This document shows, in pieces, positions 1 to 7,919 of a stretch of DNA of 23,458 nucleotides (positions are counted from its first letter, which is position 1; every line of letters begins with the position of its first letter). Both the position numbers and the translations under genes were made by a program. The notes below the pieces were generated by a model. It worked only from the letters and a program-made list of their open reading frames with translations, had not been told where the DNA came from and searched no databases. This DNA comes from CAZWMK01 sp964635065 (GTDB lineage: Bacteria > Pseudomonadota > Alphaproteobacteria > Sphingomonadales > Sphingomonadaceae): contig CAZWMK010000025.1 of assembly GCA_964635065.1 (NCBI GenBank), positions 1-23,458 of the forward strand, written 5' to 3'.

Positions 1-510
1 GAAACCATCAACGCACGCAGCTTCTCGAACGTCATGCACTTCGAAGCCTTCGGCCCGCACATGCGCGTTGCCTATCCGCAGCGCTCGCTGGCGGAAAAGA
101 TGGGCAGCACGCCGAAAGACGAATGGTATGCGATGGAGAACAACGGCTACGACTTCGTCCGCACGCTGTTCCCGAACGTGTCGATATTCGTCGCCCCCGA
201 ATTCACCCAGATCGCACAGCTGATTCCGGGACCGAATCCGAACGAAAACCGAACGATTCTCTACTACATCCGTTCGACTCCGCCGAAGGACGACGCCGAC
301 AAGGAAACGCTGATCCAGACTGTCGACTGGATGCGCAATGTCGTCGACGAAGAAGACTACAAGGTCGGCCTCAAGGTCCAGAAGGGCCTCGACTCTGGCG
401 CCTTGAAGGAAGTGGTGCTGGGCCGCAACGAACGTGGCAACCAGTATTTCCACAAATGGATCCAATATTACCTCGACGGCAATCTCAACGCGCCGAAGCC
501 GACGCTCTGA
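1..510 (+). CDS. Rieske non-heme iron oxygenase alpha subunit, C-terminal part (5' truncated)
   Basis: The reading frame is open from base 1 and ends at TGA 508-510, so only the last 169 residues are present. They match the end of the catalytic domain of ring-hydroxylating oxygenase alpha subunits. A DEEDYKVGLKVQKGL stretch resembles the helix that supplies the acidic ligand of the mononuclear iron, and a GRNERGNQYFHKWIQYYL tail is typical of the family. The Rieske cysteine/histidine motif and the histidine ligands lie upstream of the window. Enzymes of this family use O2 and electrons from a reductase (with or without a ferredoxin) to hydroxylate or demethylate aromatic, steroid-like or quaternary-ammonium substrates. 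The substrate cannot be read from this fragment. A second alpha subunit follows 146 bp downstream, so the two may form a pair. Family assignment is fairly sure. Confidence 0.8.
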   Translation, partial: ETINARSFSNVMHFEAFGPHMRVAYPQRSLAEKMGSTPKDEWYAMENNGYDFVRTLFPNVSIFVAPEFTQIAQLIPGPNPNENRTILYYIRSTPPKDDADKETLIQTVDWMRNVVDEEDYKVGLKVQKGLDSGALKEVVLGRNERGNQYFHKWIQYYLDGNLNAPKPTL

Positions 511-529
511 GACAGCGGAAAATACCAGG

Positions 530-558
530 GGGGCCGGAAGCAATTCCGGCCCCTCTTT
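530..558 (+). terminator. Rho-independent terminator after the first Rieske gene
   Basis: A perfect 10-bp stem (GGGGCCGGAA / TTCCGGCCCC, 530-539 and 544-553) with a GCAA tetraloop starts 19 nt after the stop codon. It is followed by a short pyrimidine run, TCTTT. It probably separates the two Rieske genes transcriptionally. Confidence 0.75.
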
Positions 559-582
559 ACGACTGCAGATAAAAAATATAAC
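556..582 (+). promoter_or_regulatory. Weak candidate promoter for the second Rieske gene
   Basis: TTTACG at 556-561 could be a -35 box and TATAAC at 577-582 a -10 box. The 15-nt spacing is short. The AT-rich stretch right after a terminator and about 75 nt before the start codon is a sensible place for a promoter, but the match is poor. Confidence 0.3.
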
Positions 583-656
583 AGCCAGTTTTATACGGCC
601 GTCCAACGAAAGAGTGGCAGCCGCAACCCATGTGATTCTCGTGGAGGAGATCAACC

Positions 657-2084
657 ATGAACAGGCCTGTTGCCATTCCCATGTCGGTCACGCCCGGCGA
701 TGACGCGGGGCTGAAACCGGGCGAAGCCCGCTGCCCGACTGCGCCGATGATTCAGGAAATCATCAAGACCGACGCGATCCAGCCCCCGCCCGTGCTGACG
801 CACGAGAATTTCGTCTACCTCGGCGACGAGGACATCCCCTTCGAGCGCTACACCTCGCCCGATTTCTTCAAGCGCGAGCTGGAAAAAGTCTGGCTGAAGA
901 GCTGGCAGTGGGCCTGCCGCGAAGAGCATATCCCCGAGGTCGGCGACAATTACGTCTATGAGGTCGGCCCCTATTCGGTGATCGTGGTGCGCGCCGAAAG
1001 CGGCATCAAGGCCTATATCAACAGCTGCCTGCATCGCGGCACCAAGTTCCGCAATACGCAGGGCGATGGTCATGCATCGCAGCTGCGCTGCCCCTATCAC
1101 GGCTGGACGTGGAACCTTGAAGGCGAATTGAAAGCCGTGCCCTGCGCATGGGATTTCCCGCACGTGAAGCCCGATGAATTCAAGCTTCCCGAAGTCAAGG
1201 TCGGCCTGTGGGGCGGCTTTGTTTTCATCAATATGGACGAAGACGAAAACGCGCCATCGCTCGAAGAATTCCTGGCGCCCCTGCCCGAACATTTCGCCAC
1301 ATGGGACATGGACAAGCGTTTCGTCGAACTGCACATGGCAAAGGAACTGCCGTGCAACTGGAAGACGGCGCAGGAAGCCTTCATGGAGGCCTATCATGTG
1401 CTGGAAACCCACCCGCAGCTGATGACGGGACAGGGCGACGTCCAGACGCAGTATGACAGCTATGGCGACCACATTTCGCGCTTCTATTCGCCGGGCGGCA
1501 CCAACAGCGCGCATCTGGAAAACCCGCTGACCGATCAGGAACTCCTCGACGTCATGCTGGTCGGCGACCGTTCCGTGCTCGATCCCGATGCGCTGAAGCT
1601 GGGCGAAGGCGAAACCGCGCGCATCGTCATGGCGCGCTTCCTGCGCAAGGCACTAGGCGAGAAATACGGCGTCGACCTCTCGCGCTTCTCGGACAGCGAG
1701 ATGATCGACACGATCGAATATCACGTCTTCCCGAACATGGTGCTGTTCCCCGGCCTGTCACTGCCGATGGTCTATCGCTTCCGTCCGATCGGCGAGAATC
1801 CCGACCGCACGCTGTTCGAAATCCTGTTCCTGCGGCCGGTGCCGGAAAACGGCCCGCGCCCGTCACCTGCCGAGTGCTTCTACGTCAAGGAAGAGGAAAG
1901 CTACACCATCGTCCCGGGCATGGATTATGCCATGGGCGAGGTTTACGATCAGGATACCAACAATCTGCGCGCCCAGCAGGCCGGCTTCAAGGCATCGCGC
2001 AAAAAGAAGCAGACGCTGGCGAGCTATCAGGAATCGCGCATCCGTCACTTCAACCGCACCATCGACAAATATATGGCGCGCTGA
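657..2084 (+). CDS. Rieske non-heme iron aromatic-ring-hydroxylating-type oxygenase, alpha subunit
   Basis: A complete 475-aa protein. The start ATG at 657 is preceded by GGAGGA at 643-648 with 8-nt spacing. The Rieske [2Fe-2S] motif is C124-L-H126 and C145-P-Y-H148. The catalytic domain shows NWKTAQEAFMEAYHVLETH, where H247 and H252 are the likely iron histidines and E244 takes the place of the bridging Asp of naphthalene dioxygenase. An acidic ligand probably lies in DQDTNNLRAQQ (D433). The family binds O2 at the mononuclear iron and oxidises aromatic or alicyclic substrates. No beta subunit or electron-transfer partner is encoded nearby, so this is either an alpha-only enzyme or one using shared partners. 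It lies between two terminators and is probably a single-gene transcript. Family certain, substrate unknown. Confidence 0.9.
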   Translation: MNRPVAIPMSVTPGDDAGLKPGEARCPTAPMIQEIIKTDAIQPPPVLTHENFVYLGDEDIPFERYTSPDFFKRELEKVWLKSWQWACREEHIPEVGDNYVYEVGPYSVIVVRAESGIKAYINSCLHRGTKFRNTQGDGHASQLRCPYHGWTWNLEGELKAVPCAWDFPHVKPDEFKLPEVKVGLWGGFVFINMDEDENAPSLEEFLAPLPEHFATWDMDKRFVELHMAKELPCNWKTAQEAFMEAYHVLETHPQLMTGQGDVQTQYDSYGDHISRFYSPGGTNSAHLENPLTDQELLDVMLVGDRSVLDPDALKLGEGETARIVMARFLRKALGEKYGVDLSRFSDSEMIDTIEYHVFPNMVLFPGLSLPMVYRFRPIGENPDRTLFEILFLRPVPENGPRPSPAECFYVKEEESYTIVPGMDYAMGEVYDQDTNNLRAQQAGFKASRKKKQTLASYQESRIRHFNRTIDKYMAR

Positions 2085-2106
2085 ACGGCGTTCCGATCAG
2101 AAAAGG

Positions 2107-2138
2107 AAACGGGCCGGTGACAACACCGGCCCGTTTTT
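2107..2138 (+). terminator. Strong terminator, probably bidirectional
   Basis: A 13-bp perfect stem (2107-2119 with 2124-2136, core ACGGGCCGGTG) around an ACAA loop, ending in TTTTT. It sits between the Rieske gene and the convergent NTF2-like gene. The A-rich left flank would act as a T-tract on the minus strand, so it can serve both. Confidence 0.9.
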
Positions 2139-2163
2139 CATGACTTCATCGGGTAAACGGCAA

Positions 2164-2640
2164 TCAGGCCGGATCCATGTCGACACGCAGACGCGTGATC
2201 TTCATGGCGCAGATTTTCCACTCACCCGTTTCAATCCGACGATAGCTTTCATGGTAATGGCCATAGCCGTGCAGCTTGGCGACAGGCCCGGAGGAAAACC
2301 AGATATGATCCTCCATCGCCCAGATGCCGGTCGCGGTCGTCGGCGAGGTGATGGTAATTTCCGGGCAGTGTCCGTGATGAACGCTGCGCAGATTGCTGTT
2401 GATCCCGGTCACGAAGGCGGCAAAGGCCTTGCCGCCGATGATCTTTTCAGCACCCTGCTCGAAATTTTCGATCGCTGTCTGACCGCCGTCATCGCTGTTC
2501 ACCGACCCTTGCACGTCGATCACGGCATCGTCGGTGAACAGGGCACCAAGATCGTCCATCGCCTTGTCATCGAGATGACGGAAATAGCGCGCCTTCAGTT
2601 TCTTGATTTCTTCAATCGCCAGCAAAGTCTCGACAGACAT
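2164..2640 (-). CDS. NTF2/SnoaL-like domain protein
   Basis: A 158-aa protein starting MSVETLLAIEEIKKLKARYF. The ATG at 2640 has a good ribosome binding site (GGGGAGAGG about 5 nt upstream). The open frame extends upstream to 3474, but that extension is antisense to the peroxidase gene and is not credible. The pattern of an N-terminal helix, then YFRHLDDKAMDDLGALFTDDAVID, then a beta-rich C-terminus with HGYGHYHESYRRIETGEWKI is typical of the SnoaL-like branch of the NTF2 fold. Members are cyclases, isomerases, dehydratases or ligand-binding proteins. The Rieske beta subunit also has this fold, so an accessory role with the nearby lone alpha subunits is possible, although the gene is convergent with them. 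Exact function unknown. Confidence 0.8.
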   Translation of the reverse strand: MSVETLLAIEEIKKLKARYFRHLDDKAMDDLGALFTDDAVIDVQGSVNSDDGGQTAIENFEQGAEKIIGGKAFAAFVTGINSNLRSVHHGHCPEITITSPTTATGIWAMEDHIWFSSGPVAKLHGYGHYHESYRRIETGEWKICAMKITRLRVDMDPA

Positions 2641-2757
2641 CGTTTTCCTCTCCCCTTGGGCATAGTGCTCATGCAATGTAGAGGCTGATTCACAGCCTGC
2701 CACTGCAAGGTGCGACAGGCAGAACAAAAACGCACCAATGAACTTTGGGAGGTTTAC

Positions 2758-3309
2758 ATGGCAGGCACGATTCAGGACGTTGCAGTCAAGACCATTCGCG
2801 GCGCGGATGCCACACTCGGCGATCATGCCGGCAAGGTCCGCCTTGTTGTCAACGTCGCATCGCAATGCGGTCTGACGCCGCAATATGCGGCGCTTGAAGC
2901 GCTGTACCAGAAATACCGCGATCAGGGCTTTGTCGTCCTTGGCTTCCCCGCCAATGACTTCGGCGCACAGGAACCCGGCTCCGAACCCGAAATCGAACAG
3001 TTCTGCACCGCCAACTATGGCGTCAGCTTCCCGATGTTCGGCAAGATCGCCGTGACTGGCGACGACCGCCACCCGCTCTACAATGCGCTCGTCGCAGCCC
3101 AGCCGAAGGCACAGGTGCTGCCCGGCACCGATTTCAAGGGCAAACTCGCCGGCTATGGCTTCCACCAGAAGGCCGACAGCGACGTCTTGTGGAACTTCGA
3201 AAAGTTCCTGATCGACAAAAAAGGCAATGTCGTCGCGCGCTTCAACCCGGACATTGCGCCCGACGATCCCGTGATCACCAGCGCCATCGAAGCCGAACTG
3301 GCGCGCTGA
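2758..3309 (+). CDS. Glutathione peroxidase family protein
   Basis: A 183-aa protein. I chose ATG 2758 because TGGGAGG (2746-2752) precedes it by 5 nt; a GTG at 2710 would add 16 residues with no ribosome binding site. It is a Cys-type peroxidase: C37 lies in NVASQCGLTPQY, Q71 in GFPANDFGAQEPG, and W145-N146 in LWNFEKFLIDKKG, which together make the catalytic tetrad. Bacterial relatives reduce hydrogen peroxide or organic and lipid hydroperoxides with glutathione or thioredoxin in the cytoplasm, and many actually prefer thioredoxin. The stop codon is 9 nt before glcD, so it is probably the first gene of the glycolate oxidase operon and may protect against peroxide formed during 2-hydroxyacid oxidation. 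Family certain. Confidence 0.9.
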   Translation: MAGTIQDVAVKTIRGADATLGDHAGKVRLVVNVASQCGLTPQYAALEALYQKYRDQGFVVLGFPANDFGAQEPGSEPEIEQFCTANYGVSFPMFGKIAVTGDDRHPLYNALVAAQPKAQVLPGTDFKGKLAGYGFHQKADSDVLWNFEKFLIDKKGNVVARFNPDIAPDDPVITSAIEAELAR

Positions 3310-3318
3310 GGCACGCTT

Positions 3319-4812
3319 ATGTCGATCTGCATGCCCGAACCCGACGCCGGGACGCTCGCGCGCCGCAACGAAATCGTCGCGGCGCTTCGGGCCATTGTGC
3401 CGGGCGAGGGCGTGATCGACGATGAGAATGCCATGCGCCCCTATGAGTGCGACGGGCTGACCGCCTATCGCCAAATGCCGATGGTCGTCGTTCTGCCTGA
3501 AACGGTCGATCAGGTGTCAGCTATCTTGCGCTGGTGCCACGAGCATGCAGTAAAAGTGGTGCCGCGCGGCGCAGGGACATCGCTGTCGGGCGGTTCGTTG
3601 CCGCTGGCGGACGCCGTGCTTTTGGGCATGGGCAAATTCAACCGTGTGCTTGAGGTCGATTACCGGAACCGCGTCGCCGTCGTGCAGCCCGGTGTCACCA
3701 ATCTTGGCGTGACAAAAGCGGTCGAGGCGCACGGATTTTACTATGCCCCGGACCCATCAAGCCAGATCGCCTGCTCGATCGGCGGCAATATCGCAGAAAA
3801 TTCGGGCGGTGTGCACTGCCTGAAATATGGCCTGACGACAAACAATGTCCTGGGCGTCGAACTCGTGCTGATCACTGGCGAGCGCGTGCGTCTTGGCGGC
3901 AAGCAACTCGACAGCGCGGGGCTTGACCTGCTTGGCCTCGTTGTCGGCTCCGAAGGCCTGCTTGGTGTCGTCACGGAAGTGACAGTGCGCATCCTGCCGA
4001 AACCCCAGACAGCGCGTGCACTGCTTCTGGGCTTTGCGACAGTTGACGATGGCGGGCGCTGCGTGGCGGACGTCATTGCGGAAGGCATCATCCCCGCCGG
4101 CATGGAGATGATGGACAAGCCCGCGATCCATGCCGCCGAAGCCTTCGTCAACGTCGGCTACCCGCTTGACGTGGAAGCCCTCCTGATCGTCGAGGTCGAC
4201 GGGCCGGAAACCGAATGCGACCATCTGGTCGAAGAAATTACCCGCATCGCCAAGGCCAACAAAGCCCAAACCCTGCGGGTATCGCAAAACGAGGCCGAGC
4301 GCCTGGCTTTCTGGGCTGGACGCAAGGCGGCATTCCCGGCTGTCGGGCGCATTTCGCCCGACTATTATTGTATGGACGGCACCATCCCGCGCCGTCAGTT
4401 GCCTTATGTGCTGGGCGAGATGGCAAAAATGTCAGCGCACTATGGCCTGGGGGTCGCCAATGTCTTTCATGCGGGCGACGGCAATCTTCACCCGCTGATC
4501 CTGTATGATGCCAACCAGCCGGGTGAACTGCAGAAGGCCGAGGATTTCGGCAATGACATTCTGCGGCTCTGTGTCGAGGTCGGCGGTGTGCTGACCGGTG
4601 AACATGGTGTCGGCATCGAAAAGCGTGACCTGATGCCGACCATGTTCAATGCCACCGATCTCGATCACCAGATCCGCGTGAAATGCGCCTTTGACGCCGA
4701 TCTTCTGCTCAATCCCGGCAAGGTCTTTCCGACGTTGCACCGTTGCGCCGAAATGGGCCGCATGCACGTCCATCACGGCCAGTTGCCGCACGCCGATCTG
4801 CCGCGATTCTGA
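3319..4812 (+). CDS. glcD: Glycolate oxidase FAD-binding subunit GlcD
   Basis: A 497-aa FAD-linked oxidase of the usual GlcD length. The FAD (PCMH-type) domain shows PRGAGTSLSGG (82-92), IGGNIAENSGG (154-164) and VVGSEGLLGVVTEVTVRILPKP (from 208). The C-terminal cap shows VFHAGDGNLHPL (382-393), TGEHGVGIEK (426-435) and LLLNPGKVFP (462-471). GlcD oxidises glycolate to glyoxylate and passes electrons through the GlcE/GlcF partners toward the quinone pool. The start at 3319 has only a weak ribosome binding site; ATG 3331 is an alternative. Translation is probably coupled to the gene 9 nt upstream. With glcE and glcF directly behind, glycolate oxidase is the best call, but related complexes oxidise D-lactate and other 2-hydroxyacids. 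Confidence 0.92.
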   Translation: MSICMPEPDAGTLARRNEIVAALRAIVPGEGVIDDENAMRPYECDGLTAYRQMPMVVVLPETVDQVSAILRWCHEHAVKVVPRGAGTSLSGGSLPLADAVLLGMGKFNRVLEVDYRNRVAVVQPGVTNLGVTKAVEAHGFYYAPDPSSQIACSIGGNIAENSGGVHCLKYGLTTNNVLGVELVLITGERVRLGGKQLDSAGLDLLGLVVGSEGLLGVVTEVTVRILPKPQTARALLLGFATVDDGGRCVADVIAEGIIPAGMEMMDKPAIHAAEAFVNVGYPLDVEALLIVEVDGPETECDHLVEEITRIAKANKAQTLRVSQNEAERLAFWAGRKAAFPAVGRISPDYYCMDGTIPRRQLPYVLGEMAKMSAHYGLGVANVFHAGDGNLHPLILYDANQPGELQKAEDFGNDILRLCVEVGGVLTGEHGVGIEKRDLMPTMFNATDLDHQIRVKCAFDADLLLNPGKVFPTLHRCAEMGRMHVHHGQLPHADLPRF

Positions 4813-4814
4813 CC

Positions 4815-6014
4815 ATGACCGACAATCCAATCCAGCGCCCGGCGACAGCCGCCGACATCATCGATGCCCTCAGCGATGCCCGCACGCAGGGGCGCAAGGT
4901 GGAAATCCGGGGCGGCGGCACCAAGGCCAATATCGGAACGCCTGACCGCGACGCCCTCCTCCTCGACATCTCGGGCCTGTCCGGCGTCATTGATTATGAC
5001 CCGCCGGAACTGGTCCTGACCGCACAGGCTGGAACGCCGCTGGTTGACATCATGGCACTGGTGGAAAGCCAGGGACAGATGCTGGCATTCGAGCCAATGC
5101 CGAACGGTCCCTACAGCACCCATGACGGCTCGCCGACGCTGGGTGGGGCGCTGGCGGCGGCCATCGCGGGCCCGCGTCGCCTGTCCGCCGGGGCCGCGCG
5201 CGATCATCTCCTCGGCTTTTCCGCCGTGTCCGGCCGGGGCGCTGCGTTCAAGGCCGGCGGCAAGGTCGTCAAGAATGTCACCGGCTATGATCTTTCCAAG
5301 GTGATGGCCGGATCATGGGGCCAGTTGGCGGTGCTGACAGAAGTGACCGTGAAAGTGCTGCCACGTTCGCGCAGCACGGCGTCGCTGGTTCTGTTCGGCC
5401 TGACTGACGCCGCCGCTGCCGACATGATGGCGGCAGCCCTTGGGGCACCATGCGATGTATCGGCGGCCTGCCACCTGCCCGGTGGCATCTGGCAGACCCA
5501 ATCGGCCACAGTACTGCGGCTGGAAGGCATCGCGCCGTCGATCGCGGCCCGCATCAATGCCCTGCGCGCAGCACTGGGAGCCCAGCATCACAGCGACGTG
5601 CTGGACGATGACGAGAGCCGGGCCTTGTGGCACAAGGTCGCCGCCGTCACGCCACTGCTGCCGATGGACGGGGACCGGCTGCTGTGGCGCCTCAGCCTGC
5701 CTCCCGCGGATGGCTGGCGGGCCATGGCCACGCTTGCCCCCTTGGGCGGCCATTGTTTTTACGATTGGGCCGGTGGGCTGGTCTGGCTTGCGCTGCCTGC
5801 AGCCGAGCATGGCCATGCCCCGGCTGTGCGCCATGCGGCAGAGATGCTGGGCGGCCACGCCATGCTGGTGCAGGCATCCGCTGGCGTGCGCGCCATTGTC
5901 CCGGCGCAGCATCCTGAAACGCCGGGCGTCGCCATGCTGACGCAGCGCGTGCGCGCGGCCTTCGATCCGGATGGCCTGTTTGCGACACGTCGATTTCAGG
6001 TCGCGGAAGGCTGA
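4815..6014 (+). CDS. glcE: Glycolate oxidase subunit GlcE (second FAD-binding subunit)
   Basis: A 399-aa protein starting 2 nt after the glcD stop. The start at 4815 (MTDNPIQRPATAADI) gives the normal GlcE N-terminus. It carries a shortened FAD-binding domain with RGGGTK (32-37), SPTLGGALA (106-114) and KVVKNVTGYDLSKVMAGSWG (150-169), followed by LAVLTEVTVKVLP. GlcE is required for glycolate oxidase activity in E. coli, where the enzyme is a D-E-F complex. The C-terminal half is divergent, which is normal for GlcE. The position between glcD and glcF makes the assignment firm. Confidence 0.9.
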   Translation: MTDNPIQRPATAADIIDALSDARTQGRKVEIRGGGTKANIGTPDRDALLLDISGLSGVIDYDPPELVLTAQAGTPLVDIMALVESQGQMLAFEPMPNGPYSTHDGSPTLGGALAAAIAGPRRLSAGAARDHLLGFSAVSGRGAAFKAGGKVVKNVTGYDLSKVMAGSWGQLAVLTEVTVKVLPRSRSTASLVLFGLTDAAAADMMAAALGAPCDVSAACHLPGGIWQTQSATVLRLEGIAPSIAARINALRAALGAQHHSDVLDDDESRALWHKVAAVTPLLPMDGDRLLWRLSLPPADGWRAMATLAPLGGHCFYDWAGGLVWLALPAAEHGHAPAVRHAAEMLGGHAMLVQASAGVRAIVPAQHPETPGVAMLTQRVRAAFDPDGLFATRRFQVAEG

Positions 6015-6017
6015 ACG

Positions 6018-7322
6018 ATGCAGACCAATTTCACGCCCGCGCAGCTCGCCGACCCTGCCAATGCGACCTCTGAACAGATCATCCGCAAATGCGTTCATTG
6101 CGGTTTCTGCACGGCGACCTGCCCGACCTATGTGCTGTTGGGGGACGAACGCGACAGCCCGCGCGGCCGCATCTACATGATCAAGGACATGCTGGAGAAT
6201 GAACGGACGCCAACGCCCGAGGTCGTTCGTCATGTCGATCGCTGCCTATCATGCCTGTCATGCATGACAACCTGCCCGTCGGGCGTGAATTACATGCACC
6301 TCATCGACCATGGCCGCAGCTATATCGCCCGTCATTATGAGCGTTCGCGCCCCGAACGCTGGCTCAGGACGCTGTTGCAAGCGGTGCTGCCGCATGCCAG
6401 CCGTTTTCGCTGGGCGCTCCGGATGGCGCGGCTGGGCCGCCCCTTGCGCGGCCTGTTCTTGCGCCATGACGCGCTCAAACCCCTCGCCACGCTGCTCGAT
6501 CTTGCCCCCGCCACCCTGCCTCCTGCCGCCCCTGCGCCGGTCGACAGCCAGGCCATCGCGCCGCGTCGCGGCCGCATTGCGCTGACGCAAGGGTGCGTTG
6601 AATCGGCACTGCGTCCTGCCATCCGCGCCGCGACGATCCGGCTCCTTAACCGGCAGGGCTTCGACGTGCTGTTCGCGCCCGATGAAGGCTGCTGCGGTGC
6701 GCTTGAACAGCATATGGGCGCCGAAGACCGGGCGCTGGCTGCGGTGCGCCGCAACGTCGATGCCTGGCACAGGCTGATGGCGCAGGGCGATCTTGATGCC
6801 ATCGTCGTCACCGCGTCGGGCTGCGGCACGATGATCAAGGACTATGGCCATCTGTTGCGAAACGATCCGGTCTATGCCGACAAGGCCGCCGCCGTTTCGG
6901 CGCTGGCCAGAGACGTGTCAGAAGTCATCGACATCGCGCGGCTGTCTCCGGTTGCCAGTCTGCCCCGCCTTGCCGTGGCCTATCACGCGGCCTGTTCGTT
7001 GCAGCATGGGCAGAAAATCACGACGGCGCCGAAACAGCTTCTGGCTGCTGCGGGTTATCAGGTGCTGGAACCGGTCGAAGCGCATCTGTGCTGTGGTTCA
7101 GCGGGCACCTACAATATCTTCCAGCCCGAGATTGCCACCCGACTGCGTGACCGCAAACTGGGCCATATCGCTGCGCTGAAACCCGATATGATCGCTGCGG
7201 GCAATATCGGCTGCCTGACCCAGCTTGCAGGCGGCACGGCAACGCCGACTGTTCACCTCGTTGAACTGCTCGACTGGGCAACCGGCGGGCCGCGCCCGGA
7301 CGGACTGCCAGACAAGGGCTAA
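6018..7322 (+). CDS. glcF: Glycolate oxidase iron-sulfur subunit GlcF
   Basis: A 434-aa protein starting 3 nt after glcE. Two ferredoxin-type [4Fe-4S] motifs are visible: C25-x2-C28-x2-C31-x3-C35 (CVHCGFCTATCP) and C76-x2-C79-x2-C82-x3-C86 (CLSCLSCMTTCP). Two CCG domains follow (EGCCGALEQHMG and AHLCCGSAGTYN), as in GlcF, GlpC and heterodisulfide-reductase subunits. The protein passes electrons from the flavin subunits to the membrane quinone pool. Residues about 100-180 include a basic, hydrophobic stretch of the kind seen in GlcF. It ends the operon-like run, and the next gene is 153 bp away. Confidence 0.92.
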   Translation: MQTNFTPAQLADPANATSEQIIRKCVHCGFCTATCPTYVLLGDERDSPRGRIYMIKDMLENERTPTPEVVRHVDRCLSCLSCMTTCPSGVNYMHLIDHGRSYIARHYERSRPERWLRTLLQAVLPHASRFRWALRMARLGRPLRGLFLRHDALKPLATLLDLAPATLPPAAPAPVDSQAIAPRRGRIALTQGCVESALRPAIRAATIRLLNRQGFDVLFAPDEGCCGALEQHMGAEDRALAAVRRNVDAWHRLMAQGDLDAIVVTASGCGTMIKDYGHLLRNDPVYADKAAAVSALARDVSEVIDIARLSPVASLPRLAVAYHAACSLQHGQKITTAPKQLLAAAGYQVLEPVEAHLCCGSAGTYNIFQPEIATRLRDRKLGHIAALKPDMIAAGNIGCLTQLAGGTATPTVHLVELLDWATGGPRPDGLPDKG

Positions 7323-7400
7323 AACCGTCGCCCGATCCGATGGGGCTGGCCAAAGCCGCGATTCGGGCGCATGATCCATGCATCATAAAAGAGGGTGCGG

Positions 7401-7424
7401 GCCGCATGTGCCGGTGCGGCTCTT
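7401..7424 (+). terminator. Weak hairpin after glcF
   Basis: GCCGCA (7401-7406) and TGCGGC (7415-7420) form a 6-bp stem with an 8-nt loop, followed by TCTTCTCCCC. It lies about 80 nt after the glcF stop and 50 nt before the next gene. It could be a weak terminator or pause site, but the T-tract is poor. Confidence 0.3.
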
Positions 7425-7475
7425 CTCCCCTTGCATGGAACCGGCACAGGCCTCCCACAGGCAAAGGAATCTGCC

Positions 7476-7880
7476 ATGCCGTCACGCCAGCCCCATATCG
7501 ATGCCGCCGTCGTTGGCATGCACGCCCAGTTCCCCGACTGGCAGGTGCACAAAAGTCAGCACGAAGCCACAATCACCTGCGACATGCTGCAATTCTGGCT
7601 GCGCGACCAACCGCTTGGCGGGCGCTATTATGAAATGACCCTGTCTTTTCGCGGCGACGATGTCCGACGCTGGAACAAGCTGAACAAGGAACAGGGGATT
7701 TCCAGTTTCAATATCGAATTCAATCCTCAGGCGCTGTGGCGCGAGATGGAAAGTGCGCTGGCCAATGACCAATATGTCGCCGCCCATGCCCCTGAGGGGC
7801 TGGAACAACTGATTTCCGACCTTGAACGCATGGCAAAACTGGCGAAGCAAGCGCTGAACCGTCACCCGGCCCGGCGCTGA
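7476..7880 (+). CDS. Hypothetical protein, 134 aa
   Basis: I do not recognise this protein. ATG 7476 is preceded by AAAGGA (7463-7468) with 7-nt spacing; the open frame extends upstream to an ATG at 7395, but that part overlaps the weak hairpin and has no ribosome binding site. The protein is soluble, has no signal peptide and is rich in aromatic residues (FWLRDQPLGGRYYEMTLSFRGDDVRRWNKLNKE). It ends in a charged helix, LISDLERMAKLAKQALNRH. It follows glcF on the same strand and may be read through from that operon or have its own promoter. Nothing in the sequence allows a function to be assigned. Confidence 0.65.
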   Translation: MPSRQPHIDAAVVGMHAQFPDWQVHKSQHEATITCDMLQFWLRDQPLGGRYYEMTLSFRGDDVRRWNKLNKEQGISSFNIEFNPQALWREMESALANDQYVAAHAPEGLEQLISDLERMAKLAKQALNRHPARR

Positions 7881-7889
7881 CATCGACCT

Positions 7890-7918
7890 GCGACGGGACG
7901 CCAGCAGGCGCCCGTCGC
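7890..7918. terminator. GC-rich hairpin between convergent genes
   Basis: GCGACGGG (7890-7897) pairs with CCCGTCGC (7911-7918), and inside it CGCC pairs with GGCG around an AGCA loop, with a single bulged A. It fills the 39-bp gap between two convergent stop codons and probably blocks transcription in both directions. It has no T-tract, so it may need Rho or act as an mRNA 3' stabiliser. Confidence 0.55.
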
Positions 7919-7919
7919 G

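Noticed and set aside
651..1514. 287-aa open frame on the minus strand inside the Rieske gene
   Set aside because: It is fully antisense to a clear Rieske oxygenase and its translation is rich in Arg, Ala and His with no recognisable domain.
2641..3474. N-terminal extension of the minus-strand NTF2-like gene
   Set aside because: The extension is antisense to the glutathione peroxidase and the real start at 2640 has a strong ribosome binding site.
5313..6233. 306-aa minus-strand frame opposite glcE/glcF
   Set aside because: Antisense to well-supported genes; composition is that of a GC-rich shadow frame.
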